Shown here: positions 9,354 to 17,919 of the stretch, in pieces | Layout: each line of letters begins with the position of its first letter | Position numbering within the stretch: the first letter of the stretch is position 1 | Source: Gelidibacter salicanalis | GTDB taxonomy: Bacteria; Bacteroidota; Bacteroidia; Flavobacteriales; Flavobacteriaceae | Direction of reading: 5' to 3' | Length of the DNA: 64,000 nucleotides | Assembly: GCF_007997285.1 (NCBI RefSeq) | Contig: NZ_VORX01000005.1 | Span: 124,001 to 188,000, forward strand | The notes under the pieces: generated by a model | Seen by the model: the letters and a program-made list of their open reading frames with translations, nothing else | Databases searched by the model: none | What the model was told of the DNA's origin: nothing | Position numbers and translations under genes: made by a program

Positions 9354-11297
9354 ATGAAAAATAAAATTACTACCTATAGTTTCTTTTTGCTTTTATTTTG
9401 TTTTTCCAATATTGCATTGCTCCATGGGCAAGAACGCAAGATGGAAAAAGCGGCAGAAAGTTATGAGCAATTGAATTATGTCAATGCTCAAAAAATATAT
9501 TTGGATGTAGCTGCAAAAGGCTATGAGTCTGAAGAGCTTTTTACTAAGTTGGCCAACAGCTATTACTTTAATGCCCAATATGACCAAGCGGTAAAATGGT
9601 ATGAGCGTTTATTTAAGTTAAACGCAACTCCAGAAGAGGATATAATTTATTTACGCTACTCTCAGTCCTTAAAAGCGACTGGACAAGTAGATAAAGCAGG
9701 TACTTATTACGATACCTACATTGTAAAAAACGGTTCTAAAATGTACTTGCGCAATTCGGCCGATTATTTAAAATTGATTGAAGCAAATTCAGGACGTTAC
9801 CAAATGGAAACTCTTGAACGTCTTTATGATGAAGGTAAAATCACTTTCGGTCAGTATAAACTTGGCAATACCCTGTATTTTGCATCTACGGATGATACCA
9901 ATACCTTTTATAACCGTAGAAGTGCTTGGGATGGTCTTAGCTTTTTATCCTTGTACACCATTACTTTAGATTCTTTAAATAAAGCCACCAATGGTCCTAA
10001 GAGATTAACTACTAATTTGGACAGTAAATACCATGAGTCTTCTCCAGTTATGACTGCTGACGGTAATACTATTTACTTTACCAGAAGTAATACTACAAAC
10101 CGAACTGAAAAAGATGATCGCAAATTAAAAATCTATAAGGCTGTTAAAAAAGACGGAGTCTGGCAAGATGGCGAAGAGTTAGCTATTAATGATGATTATT
10201 TTTCATCGGCGCATCCCGCATTAAGCGCAGATGGGACAAAGTTATACTTCTCATCAGATCGTCCTGGAGGATTTGGAGAATCTGATCTTTATGTGTCAGA
10301 TATTAATGCTGATGGTAGCTTAGGGACACCAGTAAATTTAGGTCACAGAATAAACACACGAGGAAAGGAAACTTTTCCTTTTGTATCTACAGACAACGAA
10401 TTATATTTTTCTTCAGATGGCCATTTTGGTTTAGGAGGATTAGATGTCTTTTATGTAAAAATTTACGATTATGGCTATGGGAATTTAATTAACGTAGGGA
10501 AACCTGTAAATTCATATGCGGACGATTTTTCATTCGGGATTGATTTTCATTCCAAAAGAGGATTTATCAGTTCTAATCGCTCGGAGAACGTAGGAGAATT
10601 TGTTCATGATAACATTTATTCGTTTCTTGAAACCGCTCCTATTGTAGATGTTTATGCAGGACAAATTGAAGGTACCGTGACAGATAAACAGTCCGGTTTA
10701 CCATTGTCAGGCGCTGAGGTTACTTTAACTGATTCTAATAATATGTTATTTAGAAAAGTTACTACGGATAGTGTTGGTCATTATTTGGCTGAAACAAATA
10801 AATTCGATTCGTATTTGGTAAGAGTGACTAAAGATACCTATGATGCTGATGAAGTCATGTCAAAACCAAATCTAGAACATCAGACAATTGATTTTCAATT
10901 ACAACCTAATGAAGTTGCTCTAGAAACGGGAATAGACTTATCTAAAGTGCTGAACATCCCAATGATTTATTTCGATTTTGACAAGGCAACCATTAGACAA
11001 GATGCTAAAGTTGAATTAGAAAAAGTATTGGCAGCATTAAACCAATATCCACAATTAAATTTAGAAATCCGTGCACATACAGACAGTAGAGGAAATGATG
11101 CCTATAACCAAGCATTATCTCAACGTCGTGCTACGGCCACTTTAAAATATTTGGTAGATAATGGTGTGTCTGAAACACGTTTAAGTGCCATTGGGATGGG
11201 AGAGACCAACCCGGTTAATAAGTGTACTAACGGTGTAAGTTGTTCTAGAGATGAACATCAGAAAAACAGACGTTCTGAATTTATAATAAAAGACTAG
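9354..11297 (+). CDS. OmpA-family protein with TPR and PD40 repeats
   Basis: The 647-residue product has an N-terminal signal peptide, TPR-like helices (residues 30-140), a stretch of WD40-like PD40 strands (YFTRSN, LYFSSDRPGGFGESDLY, LYFSSDGHFGLGGLDVFY), a carboxypeptidase-regulatory-like beta domain near residue 440 (IEGTVTDKQSGLPLSGAEV), and a C-terminal OmpA peptidoglycan-binding domain (IYFDFDKATIRQDAK, AHTDSRG, NRRSEF). This domain order is common for proteins coded behind PorP/SprF genes and likely anchors the secreted cargo system to peptidoglycan. ATG at 9354 is chosen over the TTG one codon before. It ends the operon at a strong terminator. Confidence 0.9.
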   Translation: MKNKITTYSFFLLLFCFSNIALLHGQERKMEKAAESYEQLNYVNAQKIYLDVAAKGYESEELFTKLANSYYFNAQYDQAVKWYERLFKLNATPEEDIIYLRYSQSLKATGQVDKAGTYYDTYIVKNGSKMYLRNSADYLKLIEANSGRYQMETLERLYDEGKITFGQYKLGNTLYFASTDDTNTFYNRRSAWDGLSFLSLYTITLDSLNKATNGPKRLTTNLDSKYHESSPVMTADGNTIYFTRSNTTNRTEKDDRKLKIYKAVKKDGVWQDGEELAINDDYFSSAHPALSADGTKLYFSSDRPGGFGESDLYVSDINADGSLGTPVNLGHRINTRGKETFPFVSTDNELYFSSDGHFGLGGLDVFYVKIYDYGYGNLINVGKPVNSYADDFSFGIDFHSKRGFISSNRSENVGEFVHDNIYSFLETAPIVDVYAGQIEGTVTDKQSGLPLSGAEVTLTDSNNMLFRKVTTDSVGHYLAETNKFDSYLVRVTKDTYDADEVMSKPNLEHQTIDFQLQPNEVALETGIDLSKVLNIPMIYFDFDKATIRQDAKVELEKVLAALNQYPQLNLEIRAHTDSRGNDAYNQALSQRRATATLKYLVDNGVSETRLSAIGMGETNPVNKCTNGVSCSRDEHQKNRRSEFIIKD

Positions 11298-11609
11298 AGA
11301 GTTTTGCTTTAGTAACAACTTTTAAATAGTATGGGAAGCCGAAGATTCATCTTCGGCTTTTTTGTGTTTTATAGGTAGTGCAAATGGGCTCGCTTGGGTT
11401 GAGGCGTATAATCCTGTATGCCTTATGTGAACTGTGTAAATGTGTGTATACGCCCCAGTGAATGTGTGTAAATACTATACAGTTTTTTTCTGTTTTGGAT
11501 CCTTTTAGGGCATTAACCTACTGTTGGGACATTGGCATAAGTGTTGCTTATTAGAGGTAACATCATAATTCATTAATAAACGCATCGCAACGTAACTTGC
11601 AAAAATTCT
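11298..11609. other. Intergenic region with terminator, upstream of glycosyltransferase
   Basis: After the hairpin at 11336-11363 there are about 250 bases without a supported gene. The promoter of the glycosyltransferase gene must lie here, but no box matching the flavobacterial consensus stood out. Confidence 0.5.
11336..11363 (+). terminator. Rho-independent terminator of the collagen/type IX block
   Basis: AGCCGAAGA (11337-11345) pairs with TCTTCGGCT (11350-11358), followed by a T-run. It lies 40 bases after the OmpA-family stop codon. Confidence 0.85.
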
Positions 11610-13085
11610 ATGACTACTGAAACACTTACATCAACAGCTTCCAAAGACTTGAAAACGTCTACTAATACTAACATAAATACAAATCTTAACTCTGTGGATC
11701 AACATAAAGAACCTCATAAAGGCTCGTTTTTTAATAGCATCGCTACCAAAAACGCCATTAACCCTTGGGGTGTAGTGGTCTTGCTCAGCACCTTTTTACT
11801 GATGATTGGCTCGGCATTTTTAGTGTTCGATCTTCAGAACGATTTCCAAGACTTTAGAGCGGAACGGATCAATTCGACTTTTGGACTTATCTTTTTAGTT
11901 GTGGCCACTGGACTTTTTATTTTTAAAGCTGGATTTTTTATCTACAACCTTTTTCTTTATTACAAATACAAAGCTGTCGCTTCAGTTTCTGATAGTGAAT
12001 TGCCAACCTGTACAGTGATTGTGCCGGCTTATAACGAAGGGAAACAGGTTTGGGACACGCTGATGAGTTTAGCGGATAGTGATTACCCTGAGGGTAAACT
12101 AGAGCTTTTAGCCATTGATGATGGTAGTAAGGATGATACTTGGTACTGGATGCAAGAGGCTAAAAAGAGATTGGGCGACCGATTATCTATTTATAAGCAA
12201 CCTAAAAATAAAGGGAAACGTCATGCATTATACCGTGGTTTTAACTTGGGTATGGGTGATGTGTTCGTCACTGTAGATAGTGATTCTGTAGTAAAAAGTG
12301 ATACCTTAAGAAATTTAGTGAGCCCCTTCGTAACTAACGAGAATTGTGGCGCTGTCGCTGGGAATATTCGCGTGTTGAATAATGAAAAAGCGTTGTTGCC
12401 TAAAATGTTAAACGTAAGTTTCGTATTGAGTTTTGAGTTTGTACGTTCCGCTGAGAGTGCTTTAAACTCTGTATTGTGTACGCCAGGTGCTCTAGCCGCT
12501 TACCGTAGAACAGCAGTATTTGCATGTTTGGAAGATTGGATCAATCAAACCTTTATGGGGCAACCTTCAGATATTGGTGAAGATCGCGCCATGACCAACA
12601 TGATCTTGAAGCAAGGTAAACATGTATTGTTCCAGAAAAACGCATACTGTTACACGAATGTTCCTGAGCAATACAAAGGATTGTACAAAATGTTTATCAG
12701 ATGGGGCAGAAGTAATGTTCGTGAGAATATTCAAATGTCAAAATATGTATTTACAGACTTTAGAGAAGGTTCTAAATTAGGAACGCGATTGTTATTTATC
12801 AGCCAGTCGTCTAAAATTATTATGAGTTATCCATTTTTGGTGTTCATGTTATTTTTCATCGTGATGCATCCTATCTTGTTTATCAGCTCTACCATTTTTA
12901 GTATTTTGATTTTATCGAGTTTTCCCGTATTGTTTTACGCGAAAAACTATAAATTATCAGAATCCTTTTGGGCGTATTCATACAGTATCCTATATACATT
13001 CGGGTTGTTTTGGATAACCCCTTACGCTATTGCAACTGCAAGTAGAAGAGGATGGTTAACCAGAGAGATAACGGAGAAAAAATAA
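11610..13085 (+). CDS. Processive family-2 glycosyltransferase (membrane, polysaccharide synthase type)
   Basis: The 491-residue protein has two membrane segments in the first 115 residues, a GT-A catalytic domain (VIVPAYNEG at 136-144, IDD at 169-171, DSD at 223-225, GEDR at 323-326, RW at 364-365) and more membrane segments at the end. The D, DxD, (G)ED and RW set is that of hyaluronan, chitin-oligosaccharide and poly-N-acetylglucosamine synthases, which polymerise a sugar nucleotide and pass the chain through the membrane. The usual QxxRW is seen as MFIRW. It is a single-gene unit with its own terminator; the product sugar cannot be told from sequence. Confidence 0.85.
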   Translation: MTTETLTSTASKDLKTSTNTNINTNLNSVDQHKEPHKGSFFNSIATKNAINPWGVVVLLSTFLLMIGSAFLVFDLQNDFQDFRAERINSTFGLIFLVVATGLFIFKAGFFIYNLFLYYKYKAVASVSDSELPTCTVIVPAYNEGKQVWDTLMSLADSDYPEGKLELLAIDDGSKDDTWYWMQEAKKRLGDRLSIYKQPKNKGKRHALYRGFNLGMGDVFVTVDSDSVVKSDTLRNLVSPFVTNENCGAVAGNIRVLNNEKALLPKMLNVSFVLSFEFVRSAESALNSVLCTPGALAAYRRTAVFACLEDWINQTFMGQPSDIGEDRAMTNMILKQGKHVLFQKNAYCYTNVPEQYKGLYKMFIRWGRSNVRENIQMSKYVFTDFREGSKLGTRLLFISQSSKIIMSYPFLVFMLFFIVMHPILFISSTIFSILILSSFPVLFYAKNYKLSESFWAYSYSILYTFGLFWITPYAIATASRRGWLTREITEKK

Positions 13086-13117
13086 AGTCTGTTCTTAAGA
13101 ATGAGTATTTAAAATTT

Positions 13118-13158
13118 AAGGGATTGCGGCTTCAGATGAAGTCGTGATCCCTTTTTTT
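13118..13158 (+). terminator. Rho-independent terminator
   Basis: AAGGGAT (13118-13124) pairs with ATCCCTT (13146-13152), with GGCTTCA and TGAAGTC pairing inside (one G-T), and a run of T follows. It lies between the glycosyltransferase gene and the convergent formylglycine-enzyme gene. Confidence 0.8.
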
Positions 13159-13169
13159 TATACCTCCTT

Positions 13170-14279
13170 TTAATCTTTGAGCATTGCGACGGTTGTCATA
13201 GTTCTAAAGCCCACATGGTCAGAGGCAGAGTCTATGCTGGTACTCATTCGTGCAGATATTCTATAACTGGCGCAATACGACTCGTGACACAAAAACGAAC
13301 CGCCTTTAATGACGTGTTCCTTTTGATAAGGGTTATTGGGAGAGTGTGCAGTTTCGGCGCCTGTAGGATTAATGAGTGGTTTAGAGCTGTCAATTTGCTT
13401 GTAATAGCTTTCATTATACCAATCTTGAGTCAATTCCCAAACATTTCCGAGCATATCGTAAATTCCGATACTATTCGGCGGGAAAGATTTTACGGGTGAC
13501 ACTAATTTAAACCCATCCACACTTTGGTTTTCTACAGGAAAAGTTCCTTGCCAAGTGTTTGCTGAGGCGTTTAATTGCTCCGGATCACTACCCCACGTAT
13601 AAATACTGTTGTCATTTGTGCCTTGTGCTGCGGATTCCCATTCAGCCTCTGTAGGTAATCGTCTATTGGCCCATTCACAATACGCGAGTGCGTCATCATA
13701 GGCAATATGCACCACAGGAAAATTATCCTTGCCTTCAATTGTGCTTCCCGGACCCATTGGATGTTTCCAGTTGGCCCCAATTTTCCAGGTCCACCATTGT
13801 TGATAGTTGTGCATATTAGCCACAGCATTTACATCTTTATTAAATATTAAACTCCCCGGTTGTAAGATGCTATCCGCCGGTTTTGGAGTGCCTTCCGGAA
13901 GATCATTTTTCATGACCTCCCAATCAATGGGACGTTCAGCAATGGTGACATAGCCTGTGGCGTCTATAAATTTTTTAAACTGTGCGTTCGTGACTTCTGT
14001 AACGTCTATAAAAAATCCATCTACGGTCACTTCATGTGCTGGTTGCTCTCTGGGCATTACGTAAGCATCGCCTGGTTTTGCACCTTGAGTAAACGTTTTG
14101 CCCTCTACCCAAACCATGCCCTCTGGAGTTTGAATGTCATAGGGTTTTTCTTTTAATAATACGTGAGAAGGAGTAGTTTTGGCGACGTCTTCTGATTTAG
14201 GGGATGGATTTTTACAGCTGACAAAAATCAGCGAAGTGAGGGTGAAAAATAAGGTGTGTTTTAGAAGGGCGTAGCGCAT
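13170..14279 (-). CDS. Formylglycine-generating enzyme (SUMF1 family), predicted lipoprotein
   Basis: The 369-residue protein has a lipoprotein signal (LTSLIFVSC, Cys22) and one FGE-sulfatase domain starting at MVWVEGKTF. The active-site segment GGSFLCHESYCASYR carries both catalytic cysteines, Cys331 and Cys336, with the spacing of the human enzyme, and is followed by ARMS and VGFR. Such enzymes oxidise the Cys of a C-x-P-S-R site in sulfatases to formylglycine using copper and oxygen. This distinguishes it from the many SUMF1-fold proteins without the cysteines. An exported sulfatase with that site is coded at 19178-20737. The lipid anchor implies it acts outside the cytoplasm. Confidence 0.87.
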   Translation of the reverse strand: MRYALLKHTLFFTLTSLIFVSCKNPSPKSEDVAKTTPSHVLLKEKPYDIQTPEGMVWVEGKTFTQGAKPGDAYVMPREQPAHEVTVDGFFIDVTEVTNAQFKKFIDATGYVTIAERPIDWEVMKNDLPEGTPKPADSILQPGSLIFNKDVNAVANMHNYQQWWTWKIGANWKHPMGPGSTIEGKDNFPVVHIAYDDALAYCEWANRRLPTEAEWESAAQGTNDNSIYTWGSDPEQLNASANTWQGTFPVENQSVDGFKLVSPVKSFPPNSIGIYDMLGNVWELTQDWYNESYYKQIDSSKPLINPTGAETAHSPNNPYQKEHVIKGGSFLCHESYCASYRISARMSTSIDSASDHVGFRTMTTVAMLKD

Positions 14280-14382
14280 AGCAGGGATTTGGTAAATTTA
14301 GAAGGCTAAATTTACTCAAATAATAATCAATTTTACGTGCTTGTAATAACTAGCCTAATGAAGTAGAAAAGTCTGGGTGTCG

Positions 14383-14766
14383 TTATAAAACAAATGTTTT
14401 AAAGAGATGTTCCAATTCTGCCTCGGGATCCATACATAAACCAGAGTGCGTTTTTGAACTTTGAATAATGGTGCTCCTACAGGCCGCTAACCATCTGAAT
14501 CGGTCCGAGACTTCAAATTGACCAATAGCACCACTATCTTCAGCACCTTCACATATATTTTGCCACGCTGCTAAATGGTCTTTTAGCATTTGCAGATCTA
14601 TCTCGTCGGAAAAAGCTTCCAACTTTTTTTTGTCAATTTTAAATTTAACCCCTAAATAATTTTTGCGTTTGGAAAATAGCAACACCCCGACGTTAAAGAA
14701 TTCTTCCCGTTCAACTTTAGGAACCACCCTAATGATGGCATATTCATAAGTAACTTTATCTTGCAT
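14383..14766 (-). CDS. DUF3037 family protein
   Basis: The 127-residue protein has the YEYAIIRVVPKVEREEFFNVGVLLFSKRK opening (in two parts, residues 6-34) that marks the DUF3037 family, whose function is unknown. Its start overlaps the end of the upstream HipA-like gene by 11 bases, so the two are translated from one message. DUF3037 genes are often found next to HipA-type kinase genes; joint function is inferred from that and from the overlap. No membrane segment or signal peptide is seen. Confidence 0.8.
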   Translation of the reverse strand: MQDKVTYEYAIIRVVPKVEREEFFNVGVLLFSKRKNYLGVKFKIDKKKLEAFSDEIDLQMLKDHLAAWQNICEGAEDSGAIGQFEVSDRFRWLAACRSTIIQSSKTHSGLCMDPEAELEHLFKTFVL

Positions 14767-15535
14767 CTTGAGCTTCTTTTGCTAATACTTCAATCATAGA
14801 GAGCTTAGTGGTTAAAAAACGCTTGTAAGCAATTCTGATAGCGTCAGGAGACATTGTGTCCACGTCGCTTAGCAACCAATCTTCCGGAATGCTTTCAATA
14901 ATGGAATTGATGATGGCGTCGTCCAAGGTCAACTCAATACTTTTAGCCGCCGCAGGTAATTGCGTGGCTTGGGCTAATAACACATGATCTTTGATTAATG
15001 GGAAGGTCCTGATCAAATGGTTTTCCCAGGTGGGCCAATTGTGGTGAAAGTAAAAACTAGCACCATTATCAATGATCCACAATTCCTTATTCCAAAAAAG
15101 TAAGTTCGGATTTTTTGGGGTGCGGTCGATGTTGCTGATCAGACTGTCCAATAATACCACTTTGGAGGCAATAAGGCCGTCAATTTTTGTGACCAACGGA
15201 TCGATGGTTATCGCTCCTGAAAGAAAGTGCAGTCCCAGATTAAGACCCACACTAAATTTTAATAAATCCTGAATTTCTTCATCCGGTTCCGTTTTGCTAA
15301 AGGAATCGTCCAGATTCATAAACACCACTTCCGGAACTTTTAAGCCTATGGCACGTGCCAATTCGCCACCGATAAATTCGGCAATTAATGCTTTTTTGCC
15401 TTGTCCGGCACCTCTAAATTTTAAGACATATAAAAAGCCATCGTTGGCTTTCACAATGGCGGGCATGGAGCCGCCTTCACGCAATGGCGTCACATATTGC
15501 ACAACATCTACGGTGCGAATATCAAGTGCATTCAT
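14756..15535 (-). CDS. HipA-like kinase-fold protein
   Basis: The 259-residue protein keeps kinase-fold landmarks: a glycine-rich GGSMPAIVK with Lys29, VLKF with Lys39, a catalytic loop SNIDRTPKNPNLL (Asp137, Asn144) and a metal-binding IIDNGASF (Asp156). This resembles the HipA and phosphatidylinositol-kinase-like branch, but it lacks the long N-terminal domain of HipA toxins and has no HipB antitoxin beside it. Its partner is the overlapping DUF3037 gene. The substrate is unknown; phosphorylation of a protein or small molecule in the cytoplasm is inferred. It is preceded by arsM, 101 bases upstream on the same strand. Confidence 0.75.
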   Translation of the reverse strand: MNALDIRTVDVVQYVTPLREGGSMPAIVKANDGFLYVLKFRGAGQGKKALIAEFIGGELARAIGLKVPEVVFMNLDDSFSKTEPDEEIQDLLKFSVGLNLGLHFLSGAITIDPLVTKIDGLIASKVVLLDSLISNIDRTPKNPNLLFWNKELWIIDNGASFYFHHNWPTWENHLIRTFPLIKDHVLLAQATQLPAAAKSIELTLDDAIINSIIESIPEDWLLSDVDTMSPDAIRIAYKRFLTTKLSMIEVLAKEAQDAR

Positions 15536-15636
15536 AAGGACGAAGGTACTAAAAAAGGAAATTGCTCAGGCACCGAAAGGGACAATATTAAGATCAGTAG
15601 TTTTTCCGTGCCCAAAGCAATCATCTTATAGGGGTC

Positions 15637-16524
15637 TTAGCAACAGCCCGTATAAGGTTCGCAAGATGAGCCTGTTGAAAGTTCAGAAAAATTCAATTTA
15701 GGTTTGTCGGCTGTGGAGCCTTGTTTTTCCGCATAAACCGTAATGCTAAAAATACCGGTAGCTGCAGTATTAAAGGTGTTGACCTCTGCTTCAGAAAGAT
15801 ATTTAATTAAGATATCATCTGGAATGGTGATAGGTTTTTCCTTTTGGATGGTGACGTTTTGAAACCCCTGATCTGTAATCATTTGCAGGTACTCTGATTT
15901 TTGAATCGCGCCAGCTACACAACCTGCATACATTTCAGCATCATTTTTTAAGGCCTCAGGAAGATCTCCGACCAAAACGATATCTGAAATACTAAAGTGT
16001 CCTCCTGGTTTTAGAACGCGGTATATTTCTTTAATTACCTGTTCCTTGTCCGGCACAAGGTTCAAGACGCAATTACTAACAATAACGTCAGCAACCGCAT
16101 CATTCACGGGCATCGCGTCAATATCACCTTCTCTGAATTCCACATTATTGTAGCCCAGTTTTTCAGCGTTGTTTCGCGCTTTTTCAATCATAATGGGCGT
16201 AAAATCGATACCAATCACTTTCCCTTCTACACCTGTTTCATGACGTGCTACAAAGCAATCATTTCCGGCGCCTGAACCTAAGTCGATCACGGTGTCTCCT
16301 TTTTTTATTTTTGCAAATTGTGTTGGAAGTCCGCATCCCAATCCCAAGTCTGCAGCTTCATTATAGCCTTGGGTTTCAGAATAATCATCCATCATGATGT
16401 TATAAATTTTATTGGACGGCGTTGTAGCTCCACAACAGGATGCTGCATTTTCAGCCTTACCTTGCTCCGCAATTTTAGCGTAACGTTGTTTGACGATGTC
16501 TTTTAATTCCTGTGATTTATTCAT
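15637..16524 (-). CDS. arsM: Arsenite S-adenosylmethionine methyltransferase
   Basis: The 295-residue enzyme has the SAM-binding motif VIDLGSGAGNDCFVA near residue 80, preceded by GLGCGLP (Cys64), and further cysteines in SNCVLNLVP and MYAGCVAGAI, matching the three conserved Cys that hold As(III) in ArsM. It methylates arsenite to methylated and volatile arsenicals in the cytoplasm. A Cys pair SCCG near residue 30 and a C-terminal tail SSCEPYTGCC add possible metal ligands. It lies 37 bases downstream of arsR on the same strand and is probably induced by arsenite. No arsenite efflux or arsenate reductase gene is in the window. Confidence 0.92.
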   Translation of the reverse strand: MNKSQELKDIVKQRYAKIAEQGKAENAASCCGATTPSNKIYNIMMDDYSETQGYNEAADLGLGCGLPTQFAKIKKGDTVIDLGSGAGNDCFVARHETGVEGKVIGIDFTPIMIEKARNNAEKLGYNNVEFREGDIDAMPVNDAVADVIVSNCVLNLVPDKEQVIKEIYRVLKPGGHFSISDIVLVGDLPEALKNDAEMYAGCVAGAIQKSEYLQMITDQGFQNVTIQKEKPITIPDDILIKYLSEAEVNTFNTAATGIFSITVYAEKQGSTADKPKLNFSELSTGSSCEPYTGCC

Positions 16525-16561
16525 TTTAATATGTTTTTTAAGGATTAAGCAATCTTTTTAA

Positions 16562-16894
16562 TTAACAGCATTCGGTGCTAATCGCAACGTCTTGATTTAA
16601 GAACTCCAACAATAGTTGTTTCATTTTACTCCAATTGTTATGATCTATACAATAACACACACGGGTGCCTTCAATAGTTCCTTTAATCAATCCCAAATGC
16701 TTTAGTTCCTTTAAATGTTGGCTAATAGTAGGTTGTGCTAACCCAATTTCGTTCACCAAATCTCCACAAACACAGGTGTCAATTTTGAACAAATGTTGTA
16801 AAATCGCCACTCTGGCGGGGTGACCAAAAACTTTGGCGAATACCGAAATTTCGTTCTGTTGGTCTGTAAAGATTTCGGTTTTAGAAAGTCCCAT
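16562..16894 (-). CDS. arsR: ArsR-family metalloregulator
   Basis: The 110-residue winged-helix repressor has the metal-sensing segment DTCVCGDLV (Cys41, Cys43) in the first recognition region, as in As(III)/Sb(III) sensors, then the DNA-recognition helix QPTISQHLKELKHLGLI and a beta wing (GTRVCYCI). It ends in TECC, giving two further cysteines that could complete a site. It is the first gene of an arsR-arsM unit and should repress it until arsenite binds. A short AT-rich dyad just upstream is a possible operator. Confidence 0.9.
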   Translation of the reverse strand: MGLSKTEIFTDQQNEISVFAKVFGHPARVAILQHLFKIDTCVCGDLVNEIGLAQPTISQHLKELKHLGLIKGTIEGTRVCYCIDHNNWSKMKQLLLEFLNQDVAISTECC

Positions 16895-16912
16895 AAGTTG
16901 TTTGATTGCTTC

Positions 16913-16928
16913 ATTGCAATATTACGAT
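16913..16928. promoter_or_regulatory. Possible ArsR operator
   Basis: ATTGCAATATTACGAT starts 19 bases before the arsR start codon and has imperfect dyad symmetry around AATATT. Position and symmetry fit autoregulation by ArsR; nothing else in the sequence proves it. Confidence 0.3.
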
Positions 16929-17031
16929 GAATATGAAAAACAGCAAAATTATCTTGGGATTATTTTTTTGTACGCTTGCATTATATGTGAAGACTTTTCG
17001 AATTCCAAATGAACCGATTTTATTAGCGTAC

Positions 17032-17823
17032 TTAAGAATCTTTCTTGTAAAACCGAGGTTTGACCTTCTTTTTGGAGAGAATGGACGTTTTGGTTTGTCG
17101 GCGATATCGTCTTTTTATAGTGATTAATTTTAGCCGAAAGTCATCAAAGAATAGGCTGATGATCAGTATGAAAGCCCCTAGTAAAAGCGTATTCATTTTC
17201 AAATTAAACGAGGTATACAGCAATCCTCCAATAATACCACCCATAAAAAAGAAGCAAATGATGAAAAGGCGGAGTTTAATATTAGCCTTTAAATGTTTTC
17301 TGTTGGGATGGGATTTGGGAAAGAAAAGTTGTGATAATTCGATGCCTAAATCGGTGAACAAGCCGGTTAAATGCGTTGTTCTTACAACAGCATCGGAGAT
17401 TTTTGTAACGAGCGAATTCTGTAATCCCATTGCGAATAACAATAAACATACGGTGAGGTGCGGGGTGACGGTGTGATTGAAATTGCTAAACACAGCAATC
17501 CCAATAAGTATGGCGGATTCCAAGAGAGTTGGCAGTACAAAAACGTTCAATTTCCTATTTTCTTTATAGTTCTCTATCAGCACACTTGAAACAAAGGATC
17601 CAAAAAGGAATGCAAAAATATAGAGAAAATAGATGGTGCCCTGCCACCATTTAAAGTCGGCAACATCTCTAATAAATAACGCAAAGTGGCCAGTAACATG
17701 TGTGGTCAATTCTTGGTAGGCCAGAAATCCTGTGACATTTACAATGCCCGCAACGAAGGACAGGATGGTAGCAATGCGCAAATTGTGTTTTAGGGTCCTG
17801 CTTTTTCCTTGATGTTTGAACAT
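17032..17823 (-). CDS. YoaK/DUF1275 family membrane protein
   Basis: The 263-residue protein has about six hydrophobic segments and the opening LSFVAGIVNVTGFLAYQELTTHVTGH, the signature of the YoaK (DUF1275) family of inner-membrane proteins of unknown function. VVRTTHLTGLFTDLGIEL in the middle is the repeat of that signature. A basic tail (FRLKLITIKRRYRRQ) is probably cytoplasmic. It sits between arsR and an acetyltransferase gene on the same strand with gaps above 90 bases, so co-transcription is uncertain. Confidence 0.85.
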   Translation of the reverse strand: MFKHQGKSRTLKHNLRIATILSFVAGIVNVTGFLAYQELTTHVTGHFALFIRDVADFKWWQGTIYFLYIFAFLFGSFVSSVLIENYKENRKLNVFVLPTLLESAILIGIAVFSNFNHTVTPHLTVCLLLFAMGLQNSLVTKISDAVVRTTHLTGLFTDLGIELSQLFFPKSHPNRKHLKANIKLRLFIICFFFMGGIIGGLLYTSFNLKMNTLLLGAFILIISLFFDDFRLKLITIKRRYRRQTKTSILSKKKVKPRFYKKDS

Positions 17824-17919
17824 GTTATAATGTGATTAAGAATCAGCTGATAACTTAAGTTTTTATTTTCGATTAAATGTTGTAATCTCCAGTTTTATAT
17901 TTGTTTTTATGAGGTCAGA

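Noticed and set aside
13170-14279. Generic SUMF1-fold protein (for example gliding or lysozyme-like type) rather than true formylglycine-generating enzyme
   Set aside because: Both active-site cysteines with correct spacing and the surrounding SF-CHESYC-SYR residues are present, which the non-enzymatic relatives lack.
16906-17127. Plus-strand open frame of 73 codons in and beyond the arsR-yoaK gap
   Set aside because: A hydrophobic start (MKNSKIILGLFFCTLALYV) looks like a signal peptide, but the rest runs antisense into the YoaK-type gene and is not convincing.
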